Shown in pieces: positions 17,762 to 26,898 of a stretch of 34,601 nt of DNA. Within the stretch, counting starts at the first letter, position 1. Every line of letters starts with the position of its first letter. The stretch covers positions 1-34,601 of the forward strand of contig JAHZKP010000136.1 in the NCBI GenBank assembly GCA_022600345.1, given 5' to 3'. Position numbers and translations under genes: made by a program. The DNA is from Alphaproteobacteria bacterium. Lineage in GTDB: Bacteria; Pseudomonadota; Alphaproteobacteria; Rhizobiales; Hyphomicrobiaceae. Below the pieces are notes generated by a model, which did not search any database, was not told the DNA's origin, and worked only from the letters and a program-made list of their open reading frames with translations.

Positions 17762-18550
17762 GTGAGCACAGCGGCGTCGGTCAACGGCGAATCTGGCAGT
17801 GTTGCACCCCACGTGGAACTCCACGAAGGGCGTCGCGACCGCACGGCCACTCACAGGTTGTGTGCGCTCACTCGCATTGAGCGGCCAACCGCCGATCTCC
17901 TGCGCTTTGTCGCCGGTCCTGGCGATCGCCTCTACTTTGACGCAGCCCTGAAATTGCCCGGACGCGGCGTCTGGATAACTGCCGATTGCCAAAGCGTCTT
18001 GGCGGCAACCAAAGCTGGCGCATTCCAGCGCAGCCTTAAGCGCAAGGTCGAGGTTCCAGCCGATCTTGACCGCCAGGTTGAACGCCAGCTTGCAAAACGC
18101 ACCATCCAATCGCTCTCGATTGCCAACAAGGCCGGGCTCGTCGTCACCGGCTTCGACAAGGTTTCTGCGTTTATTGAGCGCAGCGATGCTTTGGTCCTTG
18201 TGCACGGAGCCGATGCCGCTCAGGGTGGCCGCGGTAAACTCGACTGGAAACTTCAGGCGGTTCTAAAAGACACTCCCAAGACGGTATTGACGGCCGATTG
18301 CTTAACAATCGACGAATTGAGCTTAGCCTTAGGCCGTCCAAATGTGGTACATGCTGCCCTTAAAGAGGGCGGTGCAGGCGAACGTTTCGCATTTGAGGCC
18401 ATGCGCTTGGCCCGTTATCGCACCGGCTTGGAACCGAATGCAGATTGCTCAGCCGGTCGGCGAAACATTGGTCGACCCAGCGCAGTCGATCCGCCAGCGG
18501 CCGAAAAGCAGGCGGACGCGGGTAAGCCGCGCGCCCAGGACACATCCTAG
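17762..18550 (+). CDS. YlxR (DUF448) / L7Ae-like fusion RNA-binding protein
   Basis: A 262-residue two-domain protein. The N-terminal YlxR part (about residues 22-95) contains THRLCALTR, corresponding to the family's R-x-C-x3-R motif, and LPGRGVWI. The C-terminal part (about 100-200) resembles the L7Ae/YlxQ fold (AKRTIQSLSIANKAGLVVTG). In many bacteria these are separate genes between nusA and infB; the fusion is normal in alphaproteobacteria. A polar tail of about 50 residues is poorly conserved. The start is GTG at 17762 with AAGGAG 5 bases ahead. YlxR may bind RNA or RNase P, but its function here is not established. A 153-bp spacer with no visible gene precedes infB. Confidence 0.9.
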   Translation: MSTAASVNGESGSVAPHVELHEGRRDRTATHRLCALTRIERPTADLLRFVAGPGDRLYFDAALKLPGRGVWITADCQSVLAATKAGAFQRSLKRKVEVPADLDRQVERQLAKRTIQSLSIANKAGLVVTGFDKVSAFIERSDALVLVHGADAAQGGRGKLDWKLQAVLKDTPKTVLTADCLTIDELSLALGRPNVVHAALKEGGAGERFAFEAMRLARYRTGLEPNADCSAGRRNIGRPSAVDPPAAEKQADAGKPRAQDTS

Positions 18551-18703
18551 GCAGCCCGGTTTGGCCAGTCGGCGATGTTCGGGATACCAGGCCCGGCCGC
18601 TGCCCATGACGAAGATTTGCAGGCCCCAGTGTCTGCGGAACAATTCACGGTTCGCAGTCTTGACTGAAGCGGGCCTACTTGAACGGAAGTGAACGGAAAA
18701 CGA

Positions 18704-21538
18704 ATGTCGGAAACCAAGGACTCAGACGCGAACAAAACCGGTGGCAGCGGCCGCAAACCGTTGTCGCTGCAGCGCACGGTTGAGTCCGGACATGTTCGCC
18801 AGAACTTCAGCCACGGACGCTCCAAATCGGTCGTCGTCGAGAAACGCAAGTCGCGCAAGCTGGCCCAGCCGGGAGCAGCGGGCGAAGACAAGCCGGCAGC
18901 CGGTACACGCACCAACCCAGGCCGCGGCGGCAACAAGAAACCGGCGCCCGGTGGCAAGAACCTGTCCGATTCCGAACGCGATGCACGCCTGCGCGCCCTC
19001 TCGGCTGCCAAAGAGGCCGAGGCGCAGCGCCAGGTCGAGCAGGAAAAGGCAGCCAAGGCCGCAGCAGAAGCGTCCAAGAAGGCTGCTGAGGAAGCTGCCG
19101 CCAAGCCGCCCGCTCCAAGCGCTGATGCTGCCCCCCCCGCTAAGGCAAAGACCGTCGAGGACAAGGCCGCTCCCAAAGCGGCTGAGGCACCTGCTCAACC
19201 CGATGCTGCCGCCAAGCCTGCTCCCAAATCCACAACGAGCAAACCTGCCGCCGCCGCCGCGCCAAAGACGACCGCCAAGGACAAACCCGCCGAAAAGCCC
19301 GGCCCCTCAGGTGCCGCTGACAAATCAGCCGCCGCGCCGAAGACCGATGGCGGTGACGCCAAGGCTGCGCGGTCGGAGGGACCCGCGAAACAGGGTCGTC
19401 AGAAGCGGTCGCTCGATACGGCATTCCGCCCGCGTGAAGGTGGCAGGCCGAAGGAAATCATCCTGCCTGGAGCATCGCCGGCAATCGTTCCGCCGCCCGA
19501 AGCCGCCGAAGAGCAAAAGCCCGGCAAAATACAGCGTGCCGCCCGCCAGGCCGCCACACCGGCGCCCGCCGAGGACGCACCAGGCCGTGGCAAGGACAAG
19601 CGCGGAAAATCGTCTCGCGCGCCGTCTCGCGGCGGCGAAGAGCGCCAGCGCGGCAAGCTGACCGTCGACCAGCTCTTGAATCGCGAGCAGCGCGAACGCT
19701 CCATGGCCTCCCTCAAGCGTAAGCGCGAGCGCGAGAAAATGAAGGCGATGGGAGTATCCCAACCGCGCGAAAAAATCATTCGTGAGGTCATTATCCCTGA
19801 GGTCATCACGATCCAGGAACTGGCCAACCGCATGACCGAGCGTGGCGTTGACGTGATCAAGTTCCTGATGAAGCAGGGCGAGATGCACAAGATCACCGAC
19901 GCCATCGATGCCGATACCGCCGAGCTGCTGGTCACCGAATTCGGTCATACGCCCAAGCGCGTTTCCGAATCCGATGTCGAAGAAGGCTTCATCGAGCAAA
20001 TCGAGGATGGCGGTGAAACCGAGCCGCGCGCTCCGGTCGTCACCATCATGGGTCACGTTGACCACGGCAAGACGTCGCTTCTGGATGCGTTGCGCAAGGC
20101 CAACGTCGTCTCCGGCGAGGCTGGTGGCATCACCCAGCATATCGGTGCCTATCAGGTCGAAAACGAAGCCGGAAACAAAATCACCTTCATCGATACCCCG
20201 GGCCACGCGGCCTTTACTGCGATGCGTGCTCGCGGCGCCAAGGTGACCGATATCGTTATTCTGGTGGTCGCAGCCGATGACGGCGTCATGCCGCAGACCG
20301 TCGAAGCGATCGCCCACGCCAAGGCCGCCGAAGTGCCGATGATCGTGGCGATCAACAAGATCGACAAGCCCAACGCCGATCCATCGCGCGTACGCACCGA
20401 GCTGCTGCAACACGAAGTCATCGTCGAAAGCATGTCGGGTGATACGCTGGAAGTAGAGGTTTCCGCACTCAAGCAGATGAACCTCGACAAGCTGTTGGAC
20501 GCCATCGCCCTGCAATCCGAACTGTTGGAACTGCGCGCCAATCCAGACCGCCGTGCCGATGGCATCGTCATCGAAGCCAAGCTGGAGCGCGGTCGTGGTC
20601 CGGTCGGCACCATGCTCGTCCAGCGCGGTACGTTGAGCGTCGGCGATATCATCGTTGCAGGCAGCGCCTGGGGTCGCGTTCGCGCACTGATCAACGATCA
20701 CGGCAAGAACGTCGCCAAGGCTGGCCCATCCGTCCCTGTCGAAGTCTTAGGTTTCGATTCCGCCCCCGAAGCCGGCGATCAGTTCGCCGTCGTCGAGAAC
20801 GAGGCGCGCGCCCGCGAAATCACCGACTACCGCGAGCGCAAACGCCGCGAGAAACTGGGGACTGCGGGTACACCGCGTACTCTTGAACAGATGATGCAGT
20901 CGCTGAAAGACGATGCCGATCTGAAGGAGCTGCACGTTCTTGTCAAAGGCGACGTGCAAGGTTCGGTCGAGGCCATCAACGGTGCGCTCAAGAAGTTGGG
21001 CACCGATGAGGTCCAGGCCCGCCTAGTACACACCGGCGTCGGCGGCATTACCGAATCCGATGTCGTACTGGCCAATGCTTCAAACGCCGTCATCGTCGGC
21101 TTCAACGTTCGCGCCAACGTCCAGGCCAAGCAGGCCGCCGAAGCCCAGGGCGTCGAAATCCGCTACTACAACATCATCTACGATCTGGTCGACGACATCA
21201 AAGCGGCCATGTCCGGCTTGCTGGAGCCGACTATTCGCGAAAACTTCCTGGGCAATGCAGAGGTTCTGCAGGTCTTCAACATCACCAAGGTCGGCAAGGT
21301 TGCCGGTTGCCGTGTGACGGAAGGCAAGGTCGAGCGTGGCGCCAAGGTTCGCCTGATCCGCGACAGCGTCGTTATCCACGAAGGCACGCTTTCGATGTTG
21401 AAGCGCTTCAAGGACGACGCCAAGGAAGTTCCCGCCGGTCAGGAATGCGGCATGTCGTTTGCCAACTATCAGGACCTGCGCGAAGGCGACGTGATCGAGT
21501 GCTTCCAGGTCGAAGAGATCGCCCGCACGCTCGAATAA
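18704..21538 (+). CDS. infB: Translation initiation factor IF-2
   Basis: GTPase that places initiator tRNA on the 30S subunit. The 944-residue product has an alphaproteobacterial IF2-associated start ([21 protein letters not shown]), a low-complexity Ala/Pro/Lys region to about residue 300, and an IF2_N domain (about 369-415). The G domain follows from about 450, with [16 protein letters not shown] and NKID near 551, and beta-barrel and C-terminal fMet-tRNA-binding domains complete it. I chose the ATG at 18704 for its family-like MSETKDSD start and the GGAA 6 bases ahead; an in-frame GTG at 18689 is possible. A hairpin follows the stop. Confidence 0.97.
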   Translation: MSETKDSDANKTGGSGRKPLSLQRTVESGHVRQNFSHGRSKSVVVEKRKSRKLAQPGAAGEDKPAAGTRTNPGRGGNKKPAPGGKNLSDSERDARLRALSAAKEAEAQRQVEQEKAAKAAAEASKKAAEEAAAKPPAPSADAAPPAKAKTVEDKAAPKAAEAPAQPDAAAKPAPKSTTSKPAAAAAPKTTAKDKPAEKPGPSGAADKSAAAPKTDGGDAKAARSEGPAKQGRQKRSLDTAFRPREGGRPKEIILPGASPAIVPPPEAAEEQKPGKIQRAARQAATPAPAEDAPGRGKDKRGKSSRAPSRGGEERQRGKLTVDQLLNREQRERSMASLKRKREREKMKAMGVSQPREKIIREVIIPEVITIQELANRMTERGVDVIKFLMKQGEMHKITDAIDADTAELLVTEFGHTPKRVSESDVEEGFIEQIEDGGETEPRAPVVTIMGHVDHGKTSLLDALRKANVVSGEAGGITQHIGAYQVENEAGNKITFIDTPGHAAFTAMRARGAKVTDIVILVVAADDGVMPQTVEAIAHAKAAEVPMIVAINKIDKPNADPSRVRTELLQHEVIVESMSGDTLEVEVSALKQMNLDKLLDAIALQSELLELRANPDRRADGIVIEAKLERGRGPVGTMLVQRGTLSVGDIIVAGSAWGRVRALINDHGKNVAKAGPSVPVEVLGFDSAPEAGDQFAVVENEARAREITDYRERKRREKLGTAGTPRTLEQMMQSLKDDADLKELHVLVKGDVQGSVEAINGALKKLGTDEVQARLVHTGVGGITESDVVLANASNAVIVGFNVRANVQAKQAAEAQGVEIRYYNIIYDLVDDIKAAMSGLLEPTIRENFLGNAEVLQVFNITKVGKVAGCRVTEGKVERGAKVRLIRDSVVIHEGTLSMLKRFKDDAKEVPAGQECGMSFANYQDLREGDVIECFQVEEIARTLE

Positions 21539-21563
21539 CGCCCCTCAGCGTTTTGCCAATACC

Positions 21564-21595
21564 CCCACCGTCGGCACTAATGACCCGGCGGTGGG
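21564..21595 (+). other. Hairpin between infB and the YcxB-like gene
   Basis: CCCACCGTCGG and CCGGCGGTGGG form an 11-bp stem with one wobble pair around a 10-base loop, 26 bases past the infB stop. No clean T-run follows, so it may be a weak or processed terminator or an mRNA-stabilising hairpin. Confidence 0.5.
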
Positions 21596-21652
21596 AAATC
21601 GTGTTGTTTGACAGGAACTGCGGCCCGGTCCGAACCCGGCGCAGGACGAAAA

Positions 21653-22177
21653 ATGAACCAGACATTCAAGGCGCGCTACACGCTAGACGCGGAAGATATC
21701 GATGCCCTGCTTCACTCGTACTACCGATTGACGTCGCTACGTCGGCTATTCCTGATGGTCGTGAGCGTTGCGCGCATCGTGTTGATCGCGATATCGCTCG
21801 CGCTGTTCGCGTTGTGTGCGTACGTCGGCGCCTGGTCAGCAGCACTGATCGCTGGAGTGCCTGCCGTTATCTTTTGGCTCGCGCCGCTGGCAGCCAAGTG
21901 GATTATCACCAGGAAGATGGCTTCCCAACTGCGGGCCATTCAAGGATCGGTAGATTTCACCGCTGACGCCAATGGGGTCATTTTAGGTTCGGAGCATTCG
22001 ACGGTGCAGCATGCCTGGGCCGCAATCCGCCAGTACGCGGAGTCCGTCGATCACATATTGTTTTGGCTAACTGACAGCACCGGCTTCGCTGTCCCAAAGC
22101 GCGGCTTTCAATCGCCCGCCGAAGCCCAGGCATTCGCCAATTTCGCCAAGGAGAAGACCGCTGGCCAGAAACTCTAA
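21653..22177 (+). CDS. YcxB-like membrane protein
   Basis: A 174-residue protein inserted between infB and rbfA. Two hydrophobic segments (about residues 33-55 and 58-80) form a hairpin in the membrane. The C-terminal soluble part runs [26 protein letters not shown] and then [15 protein letters not shown], the pattern of YcxB-like C-terminal domains (a PH-like fold). Its function is unknown. The ATG at 21653 has AGGA 6 bases ahead. The gene overlaps the proposed rbfA start at 22161 by 17 bases, which suggests it has settled into the operon. I recall infB and rbfA as adjacent in most relatives. Confidence 0.8.
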   Translation: MNQTFKARYTLDAEDIDALLHSYYRLTSLRRLFLMVVSVARIVLIAISLALFALCAYVGAWSAALIAGVPAVIFWLAPLAAKWIITRKMASQLRAIQGSVDFTADANGVILGSEHSTVQHAWAAIRQYAESVDHILFWLTDSTGFAVPKRGFQSPAEAQAFANFAKEKTAGQKL

Positions 22178-22571
22178 ATCCGGTTCCGGTGACGCAGCCA
22201 AAGGCCCCTCGCAGCGCCAACTCCGCGTCGGTGAAATGCTGCGCCATGCGCTAGCCGAACTCTTGAGCCGCCGTGAAATCCACGACGACGTATTGACCGG
22301 CACCGTGATAACGGTTGCCGAAGTACGCATGTCGCCCGATCTGAAACTGGCAACCGCCTACGTCATGCCGTTGGGCGGCAGCGATCCCAAACCCGTGCTC
22401 GACGCGCTCGATAAGAACAAGGGCTTTATCCGCAAGTCGTTGGCAAAGAAGGTGACCTTGAAGTACGCACCCGATTTTCGCTTCCGCGCCGATGACCGTT
22501 TCGATGAAGCGCTGAACATCGACCGCCTTTTGAACAGCCCGGAGGTGCGCAGGGATACAGGGCAAGAGTGA
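22161..22571 (+). CDS. rbfA: 30S ribosome-binding factor RbfA, probable CTG start
   Basis: Cold-shock and 16S maturation factor with a KH-like fold that binds the 30S near helix 1. The sequence has [22 protein letters not shown], then [27 protein letters not shown] and [27 protein letters not shown]. The first in-frame ATG (22236) falls inside the conserved first helix and would cut off [10 protein letters not shown]. Upstream in the same frame the only credible start is CTG at 22161, with a perfect AAGGAG 7 bases before it, giving 136 residues. I infer CTG initiation; it overlaps the YcxB-like gene. The stop codon is embedded in a heptamer repeat. Confidence 0.88.
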   Translation: MARNSKSGSGDAAKGPSQRQLRVGEMLRHALAELLSRREIHDDVLTGTVITVAEVRMSPDLKLATAYVMPLGGSDPKPVLDALDKNKGFIRKSLAKKVTLKYAPDFRFRADDRFDEALNIDRLLNSPEVRRDTGQE

Positions 22572-22651
22572 GTAGTGAGTAGTGAGTAGTCGGGGCTGGT
22601 TCCCTATTCCCTATTCCCTATTCCCTATTCACTACTCACTACTCACTACTA
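22568..22651. repeat. Heptamer repeats forming a 20-bp perfect inverted repeat
   Basis: Three GTGAGTA heptamers (22568-22588) begin in the rbfA stop codon. Four TTCCCTA units (22600-22627), one TTCACTA and two CTCACTA units follow. The 20-base arm AGTAGTGAGTAGTGAGTAGT (22571-22590) is exactly complementary to 22631-22650, leaving a 40-base loop that holds the TTCCCTA units. Such heptamers expand and contract by slippage. The stem could act as a 3' hairpin for the infB-rbfA message. The rest of the 262-bp spacer holds a short hairpin and no gene. Confidence 0.9.
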
Positions 22652-22699
22652 GCCAAATGGCTGCCCTTTAGCCGCGACAGATGTAGTTGAGTTGGACTA

Positions 22700-22719
22700 A
22701 GCCCGCCTTCAGGCGGGCT
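22700..22719. other. Short GC-rich hairpin upstream of truB
   Basis: AGCCCGCC and GGCGGGCT form a perfect 8-bp stem around TTCA. It lacks a T-run on either side, so it is not a standard terminator; it may affect mRNA stability in the rbfA-truB spacer. Confidence 0.5.
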
Positions 22720-22833
22720 GGGAGCAAGGCGACCCGGTGTTACGTCAACACAAGCCAGCGCAGTGTTGAGCAGAAAAGCACACCGCCCCTTGCGGAGGCA
22801 GGCCGCTAGGCCGATCAGCCGTGAGCAACAAGA

Positions 22834-23754
22834 ATGCCAAGACGCAAAAAAGGCCGGCCCGTCAATGGCTGGCTGATCCTCGATAAACCCGCCGGCAAGA
22901 CCTCGACGCAGGCGCTGGCGGCTGTAAAACGGCTGTATGATGCCCAGAAGGCTGGCCATGCGGGCACGCTCGACCCGCTCGCGACCGGAGTCCTTCCAAT
23001 AGCTTTCGGCGAGGCCACCAAGACGGTGTCGTACGCGGTCGATGGCGAGAAGGCCTACCGCTTCACGGTTCGCTGGGGCGAAGAAACGACGACCGACGAC
23101 AGCGAAGGCGACGTTACCCAGACGAGTGACGCCCGCCCGCACTTCGATGACATCGAGGCCTGCCTTGAGGACTTCGTCGGCGATATCGAGCAGGTCCCAC
23201 CCCAGTTCTCCGCCATCAAGGTCGACGGCCAGCGTGCTTACGACCTGGCCCGCGACGGCGAAAACCCAAAACTCGCCGCCCGGACCGTCACGATTGACGA
23301 TCTGCGCATCATCGACATGCCAGATGCCGCCACCACGATCTTCGAAGCCGAATGCGGCAAAGGCACCTACGTGCGCTCAATCGCCCGCGACATTGGCCGC
23401 AAATTGGGTTGTTACGGCCACGTCATCGAGCTTCGCCGCCTGCGCGTCGGCCCCTTCACCGATGAGGCGGCCCTTCCCATCGATGAACTTGCCGAAACCC
23501 TCGAAGAAGGCGGTCTGGAGGCGCTGGGCGAATTCCTCCATCCCGTCGAGGTGGCGCTCGATGATCTCACAGAATTGACCTTGACGCCGTCCGATGCTGC
23601 CAGCCTGGCGCGCGGCCAGACCGTTTTGATGCGTGGGCGCGATGCGCCGATGTTCACCGGTCCCTTCTTTGCCACCAGCAAGGGCAGGCTCATCGCCCTG
23701 GGTGAAGCCGAAAAAGGCCAGCTCCGCCCAACGCGGGTGTTTAATCTGGGGTGA
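22834..23754 (+). CDS. truB: tRNA pseudouridine-55 synthase
   Basis: Converts U55 in the T-loop of tRNAs to pseudouridine. The 306-residue protein has the catalytic motif GHAGTLDPLATGVLP with the nucleophilic aspartate at D47, the preceding NGWLILDKPAGKTS, and the TruB_C region (about 180-300) ending in RVFNLG. An in-frame stop sits three codons before the ATG at 22834, which fixes that as the earliest start; the Shine-Dalgarno is weak. The usual rbfA-truB coupling is loosened here by a 262-bp spacer with the heptamer repeat. Confidence 0.96.
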   Translation: MPRRKKGRPVNGWLILDKPAGKTSTQALAAVKRLYDAQKAGHAGTLDPLATGVLPIAFGEATKTVSYAVDGEKAYRFTVRWGEETTTDDSEGDVTQTSDARPHFDDIEACLEDFVGDIEQVPPQFSAIKVDGQRAYDLARDGENPKLAARTVTIDDLRIIDMPDAATTIFEAECGKGTYVRSIARDIGRKLGCYGHVIELRRLRVGPFTDEAALPIDELAETLEEGGLEALGEFLHPVEVALDDLTELTLTPSDAASLARGQTVLMRGRDAPMFTGPFFATSKGRLIALGEAEKGQLRPTRVFNLG

Positions 23755-23938
23755 TTGTCCGGGCCCGACAAAACGCTGGCAAACCCGCTGCAATCGTGTA
23801 TAAAGCCCCCTTCAGGGCGGGTCGAAAGGCCCGCGCTCGATGTTTTGCGACCCTGCTGGACGACATCCCGGCTGTGGCCGCCGGCCCCCAATTCAGGGTG
23901 CGCCACCCAATTAAATCCAACAATAGAAAGGATGTTCG

Positions 23939-24244
23939 ATGTCGATTGCACCTGAGCGCAAGACCGAACTCGTCAAGGAATACGCCACCAAGGACGGCGA
24001 TACCGGTTCACCGGAAGTCCAAATCGCGATCCTGACAACCCGTATCACCAACCTGACCGAGCACTTCAAGACCCACAAGAAGGACAACCACTCGCGCCGT
24101 GGCCTCCTGAAGATGGTCTCGCTGCGCCGTCAACTGCTTGATTACGTTAAGCGCAAGGACGTTAAGCGCTATCAGACGATTATCGAAAAACTCGGCATCC
24201 GCCGATACGACTGGTGGTCCTTTGCCGGCTTCAATCGCAAGTGA
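23939..24244 (+). CDS. rpsO: Ribosomal protein S15 with a C-terminal extension
   Basis: Primary 16S-binding protein of the 30S platform. Residues 1-89 are a textbook S15 ([23 protein letters not shown], then [35 protein letters not shown] and KLGIRR). S15 normally ends at that last RR; here 12 residues follow, [12 protein letters not shown], giving 101 in total. The extension is aromatic-rich and unlike the basic core. AAGGA precedes the ATG at 23939. The 184-bp spacer before it contains short hairpins only. S15 represses its own mRNA in E. coli; no such structure was identified here. Confidence 0.96.
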   Translation: MSIAPERKTELVKEYATKDGDTGSPEVQIAILTTRITNLTEHFKTHKKDNHSRRGLLKMVSLRRQLLDYVKRKDVKRYQTIIEKLGIRRYDWWSFAGFNRK

Positions 24245-24599
24245 CCCAACAAACGTAATGTGATTTTGGTGCTGCGTCGGTCCCTTACTGGTTCCGGCGC
24301 GCACCTGTTTGTACCGCCCCGTTCTGGGGCCCGAAGGAATTCCAGCCCAACACCGGTTTACCGAGTGTTGGCCAAACAAAGAGTGTCCAACACCGGTTTG
24401 CATCTGACACGACCTTGGGAAGTGTCAAGTCAAATGAGTGTTGGCCAAACAAAGAGTGCCCAACACCGGTTTGCATCTGACACGAGCCTGTGAAGTGTCA
24501 GGCCAAACGAGTGTTGGCAATCAAAAACTCGTGTTACAAGACGCTCCTAAACTGAAAAAAGAGCGATCCGAAATCTGAAAAAGAAGAAAGACGAGCCAA
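24245..24599 (+). other. rpsO-pnp spacer, no gene, repeat-filled
   Basis: This 355-base spacer holds no credible gene. A 5-bp GCCCC/GGGGC hairpin lies at 24316-24330 without a T-run, so rpsO probably reads through. A stray repeat fragment, CCAACACCGGTTT, lies at 24347-24359, the 73-bp direct repeats at 24363-24520, and an A-rich stretch at 24547-24600 leads into pnp. In E. coli the pnp leader carries the RNase III/PNPase autoregulation hairpin. Confidence 0.7.
24363..24520. repeat. 73-bp direct repeats (two full copies plus partial) in the pnp leader
   Basis: Copies start at 24363, 24436 and 24509, exactly 73 bp apart; the third stops after about 12 bases. Each full unit contains two hairpins: GTGTTGG/CCAACAC (24365-24371 with 24387-24393 in copy 1) and TGACAC/GTGTCA (24405-24410 with 24422-24427). 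The two copies differ at only a few positions, mostly outside the stems. Because stems from different copies can pair with each other, alternative folds are possible. Confidence 0.9.
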
Positions 24600-26789
24600 A
24601 TGTTCGACATTCATCGCGTGGAAATAGACTGGGGCGGGCGTAAGCTGTCGCTCGAGACCGGGCATATGGCCCGCCAGGCAGACGCTGCCGTTTTCGCGCA
24701 GTACGGCGAGACAAGCGTTCTCGCAACCGTGGTCGCCGCCAAAAAGCCCCGGCCCGGAATCGATTTCTTTCCCCTGACCGTGAACTACCAGGAAAAAACC
24801 TACGCAGCCGGCAAAATCCCCGGCGGCTTCTTCAAGCGCGAAGGCCGCCCCACGGAAAAGGAAACGCTGACCTCGCGGTTGATCGACCGTCCGATCCGCC
24901 CGCTGTTCGTTGACGGCTTCAAGAATGAAACCCAGGTCGTCATCACCGTCCTGTCCCACGACATGGAAAACGATCCCGACATCCTCGGTCTGGTAGCGGC
25001 CTCCGCCGCCCTGACGCTGTCGGGCGTGCCCTTCCTGGGCCCCATCGGCGCTGCCCGCGTCGGCTATATCGATGGCGAATACGTCCTCAATCCGATGCTT
25101 GACGAAATGTCGGAAACCAAGCTCGACCTCGTTATCGCCGGTACGCAAGATGCCGTCATGATGGTTGAGTCGGAAGCAGACGAGCTGTCCGAAGACATCA
25201 TGCTTGAAGGCGTGATGTTCGGCCAGCGCCACTTCCAGCCGGTCATCCAGGCGATCATCAAGCTGGCCGAGACGGCCGCAAAGGAGCCTTGGGATATCGA
25301 GCTTCCCGATACCGAAAAGTATCTGCCCAAGGTTCGCGAGATTGCCGAAGAGGGCCTGAAAGAAGCCTTCCAGATCGCCGAAAAGAAAAAGCGCAACACC
25401 ATGGTTTCCGAAATCAAGGCCAAGGTGATGGAGGCAATCGAAATTCCAGAAGGCGATGCTGCCGAGCAGGTGCTGCTGTCTGGCACCTTCAAAGCGGTCG
25501 AAGCCAATATCATGCGCTCCAATGTCGTAAAAACCGGCGTTCGCATCGATGGCCGCGACACCAAGACGGTTCGTCCGATCATGAGCGAAGTCCAGGTGCT
25601 GCCGCGAACCCACGGCTCCGCACTGTTCACGCGCGGTGAAACCCAGGCGCTGGTCGTTGCCACGTTGGGCACGGGCGAAGACGAACAGTTCGTCGATGCG
25701 CTGGAAGGCACCAAGAAGGAGCGCTTCATGCTCCACTACAACTTCCCGCCATATTCGGTGGGTGAAACCGGCCGCATGGGTGGGGCAGGACGCCGCGAGA
25801 TCGGACACGGCAAACTGGCCTGGCGCGCCGTTCATCCCCTGATGCCGGACGCCGACGAGTTCCCCTACACCATCCGCGTGGTCTCCGAGATCACCGAATC
25901 CAACGGCTCCTCCTCGATGGCGACCGTCTGCGGCACTTCACTTGCCCTGATGGATGCCGGTGTGCCGCTGAAAGCGCCTGTTGCCGGTATTGCCATGGGC
26001 CTCATCAAGGAAGGTGATGACTTCGCGGTCCTCTCCGATATCCTTGGCGATGAAGACCACCTGGGCGATATGGACTTCAAAGTCGCCGGTACCAGGGATG
26101 GTGTCACCTCGCTTCAGATGGACATCAAGATCACCGGCATCACCGAAGAGATCATGCGCCAAGCGCTGGATCAGGCCAAAGGCGGCCGTCTGCATATCCT
26201 CGACGAGATGGCCAAGTCGATGACCGATGCCAGAGCTGACCTGGGCGAGCACGCCCCGCGCATCGAAACCATGAAGATCCCCACCGACAAGATCCGCGAA
26301 GTGATCGGCACCGGCGGTTCGGTCATCCGTGGAATCGTTGAAGAGTCAGGCGCCAAGGTCAACATCGACGACGATGGCGTCATCAAGATCGCCGCCTCCC
26401 AGAAGGATGCGATTGACGCTGCGATCCGCATGATCAAGGAAATCACATCCGAGCCTGAAGTCGGCACCATCTATAAGGGCAAGGTCGTCAAGATCGTCGA
26501 CTTCGGCGCCTTTGTGAATTTCTTTGGCGCCAAGGACGGCCTCGTCCACATCTCTCAGCTCAACCAGGGCCGCCCCGAAACGGTCGGTGAAGTCGTCAAG
26601 GAAGGCCAGGAAGTCTTCGTCAAGCTCCTGGGCTTCGATGATCGCGGCAAGACCCGCCTGTCGATGAAGGTCGTCAATCAGGAAACCGGTGAAGAGATTC
26701 CGCGCGCCGAAGGTGAGCCGGAAGATACCGGTGGTGGTGGACGCCCAGGCGGCGGTCGCCGTGATCGTCGCCCACCGCGCCGCAATTGA
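24600..26789 (+). CDS. pnp: Polyribonucleotide nucleotidyltransferase (PNPase)
   Basis: 3'-5' phosphorolytic exoribonuclease of the RNA degradosome; a homotrimer of double RNase PH cores. The 729-residue product runs RNase PH 1 (about residues 10-145), the helical linker (about 240-310), RNase PH 2 (about 325-540), KH (about 555-615, [24 protein letters not shown]) and S1 (about 620-695, [27 protein letters not shown]), and ends in a Gly/Arg-rich tail. The ATG at 24600 opens with the family's [16 protein letters not shown]. Its long repeat-bearing leader suggests post-transcriptional control. A strong terminator follows. Confidence 0.97.
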   Translation: MFDIHRVEIDWGGRKLSLETGHMARQADAAVFAQYGETSVLATVVAAKKPRPGIDFFPLTVNYQEKTYAAGKIPGGFFKREGRPTEKETLTSRLIDRPIRPLFVDGFKNETQVVITVLSHDMENDPDILGLVAASAALTLSGVPFLGPIGAARVGYIDGEYVLNPMLDEMSETKLDLVIAGTQDAVMMVESEADELSEDIMLEGVMFGQRHFQPVIQAIIKLAETAAKEPWDIELPDTEKYLPKVREIAEEGLKEAFQIAEKKKRNTMVSEIKAKVMEAIEIPEGDAAEQVLLSGTFKAVEANIMRSNVVKTGVRIDGRDTKTVRPIMSEVQVLPRTHGSALFTRGETQALVVATLGTGEDEQFVDALEGTKKERFMLHYNFPPYSVGETGRMGGAGRREIGHGKLAWRAVHPLMPDADEFPYTIRVVSEITESNGSSSMATVCGTSLALMDAGVPLKAPVAGIAMGLIKEGDDFAVLSDILGDEDHLGDMDFKVAGTRDGVTSLQMDIKITGITEEIMRQALDQAKGGRLHILDEMAKSMTDARADLGEHAPRIETMKIPTDKIREVIGTGGSVIRGIVEESGAKVNIDDDGVIKIAASQKDAIDAAIRMIKEITSEPEVGTIYKGKVVKIVDFGAFVNFFGAKDGLVHISQLNQGRPETVGEVVKEGQEVFVKLLGFDDRGKTRLSMKVVNQETGEEIPRAEGEPEDTGGGGRPGGGRRDRRPPRRN

Positions 26790-26813
26790 TCGGCCGTCGA
26801 TATCGCGCAAAAT

Positions 26814-26847
26814 AAAAGCCGCGGAGCTCATCGCTCCGCGGCTTTTT
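26814..26847. terminator. Bidirectional rho-independent terminator between pnp and the PG-binding gene
   Basis: AGCCGCGGAGC (26817-26827) and GCTCCGCGGCT (26833-26843) form a perfect 11-bp stem around TCATC, flanked by AAAA before and TTTTTT after. On the minus strand the stem is followed by TTTTATTTT, so it serves both convergent genes. Confidence 0.9.
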
Positions 26848-26898
26848 TGATTTTCTAGGTATCGATGGACCGCTTTGCAGCCGCGTTAGAGCCGCCGA

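Noticed and set aside
19325-20701. Long open frame (458 codons) on the minus strand across infB
   Set aside because: It is antisense to a clear IF-2 coding sequence and has no family motif; long antisense frames are expected in GC-rich DNA.
22568-22651. Possible CRISPR or terminator
   Set aside because: Heptamers are contiguous without spacers, and no T-run follows the stem.
24347-24520. Possible CRISPR array
   Set aside because: The 73-bp units are contiguous and nearly identical throughout, with no unique spacers and no cas genes nearby.
24534-25835. Long open frame (433 codons) on the minus strand across pnp
   Set aside because: Antisense to pnp, runs through the leader repeats, and shows no recognisable domain.
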